NCBI GenBank assembly: GCA_003153215.1
Contig: PLXL01000075.1
Location: 1 to 6,191, forward strand
Origin: Candidatus Dormiibacterota bacterium
GTDB lineage: Bacteria > Chloroflexota > Dormibacteria > Aeolococcales > Aeolococcaceae
DNA length: 6,191 nt
Direction of reading: 5' to 3'
The notes under the pieces are model-generated. The model was not told the DNA's origin, did no database searches, and saw only the letters and a program-made list of their open reading frames with translations. Both the position numbers and the translations under genes were made by a program. Each line of letters starts with the position of its first letter. The first letter of the stretch is position 1. Shown here piece by piece: positions 6,068 to 6,191 of the stretch.

Positions 6068-6190
6068 TCAGGCCGTCGACGGTTCGTCGGGACCGCGGGC
6101 CTGAGGCGGCGTGGTGGCGACCGGCAGCGGCGATCCACGTCCCGGGCTGGGCGGCGCGCCAGGACCCACCTCCACGGGGTGTCGATCAGC
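6068..6190 (-). CDS. possible C-terminal end of a gene running out of the window
   Basis: On the minus strand one frame enters from the window edge and gives 40 codons before TGA at 6068-6070. The tail is rich in Pro, Gly and Ser and ends ARGPDEPSTA, which resembles a disordered protein C-terminus. About 70% of its third positions are G or C. Another minus frame is also open (to about 5998), but it is arginine-rich and looks like a shadow. A plus-strand frame after 6104 is open too. No family can be recognised, and the stretch could be non-coding leader DNA of the CHAP gene. Confidence 0.22.
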   Translation of the reverse strand, partial: ADRHPVEVGPGAPPSPGRGSPLPVATTPPQARGPDEPSTA

Positions 6191-6191
6191 A

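Noticed and set aside
5202..6104. 300-aa open frame on the plus strand opposite the CHAP gene
   Set aside because: It is rich in Arg, Gly and His with no motif, and it lies opposite a gene with a signal peptide, repeats and an intact active site.

Overview
This GC-rich window (roughly 65-70% in the clpB region by eye) comes from a free-living bacterium. It holds three well-supported genes. A minus-strand MBL-fold (ribonuclease Z-like) hydrolase occupies 268-1002. A plus-strand ClpB disaggregase occupies 1122-3827. A minus-strand secreted CHAP-domain protein occupies 3924-5966. The CHAP protein carries three copies of a 'VPL-P-RILDTR ... VDV-GYF' repeat followed by a Cys-paired Ig-like domain. 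This style of exported protein is common in Actinomycetota, Chloroflexota and Ca. Dormibacterota. I lean towards the last two, but the window has no rRNA or other marker to settle it.

Layout: positions 1-21 are the edge of an unknown upstream region. Positions 22-204 look like a small non-coding mobile element (MITE-like), with about 25-bp terminal inverted repeats and a CTAG at each end. Next comes the 3' end of the MBL gene, which is divergent from clpB across a 119-bp gap. clpB and the CHAP gene converge on a 96-bp gap with only weak hairpins. The last 225 bp hold the 5' leader of the CHAP gene, with an oddly placed strong Shine-Dalgarno sequence, and possibly the C-terminal end of another minus-strand gene that runs out of the window.

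The three genes do not look like one pathway. ClpB is a cytoplasmic stress chaperone, the MBL protein is a probable soluble metal-dependent hydrolase, and the CHAP protein is a probable secreted cell-wall peptidase or amidase. There is no operon structure. I found no tRNA, rRNA, CRISPR array, intact transposase or defence system. The points most worth a second look are the MITE-like element, the architecture and cysteine pattern of the CHAP protein, and the mismatch between its Shine-Dalgarno sequence and its start codon.
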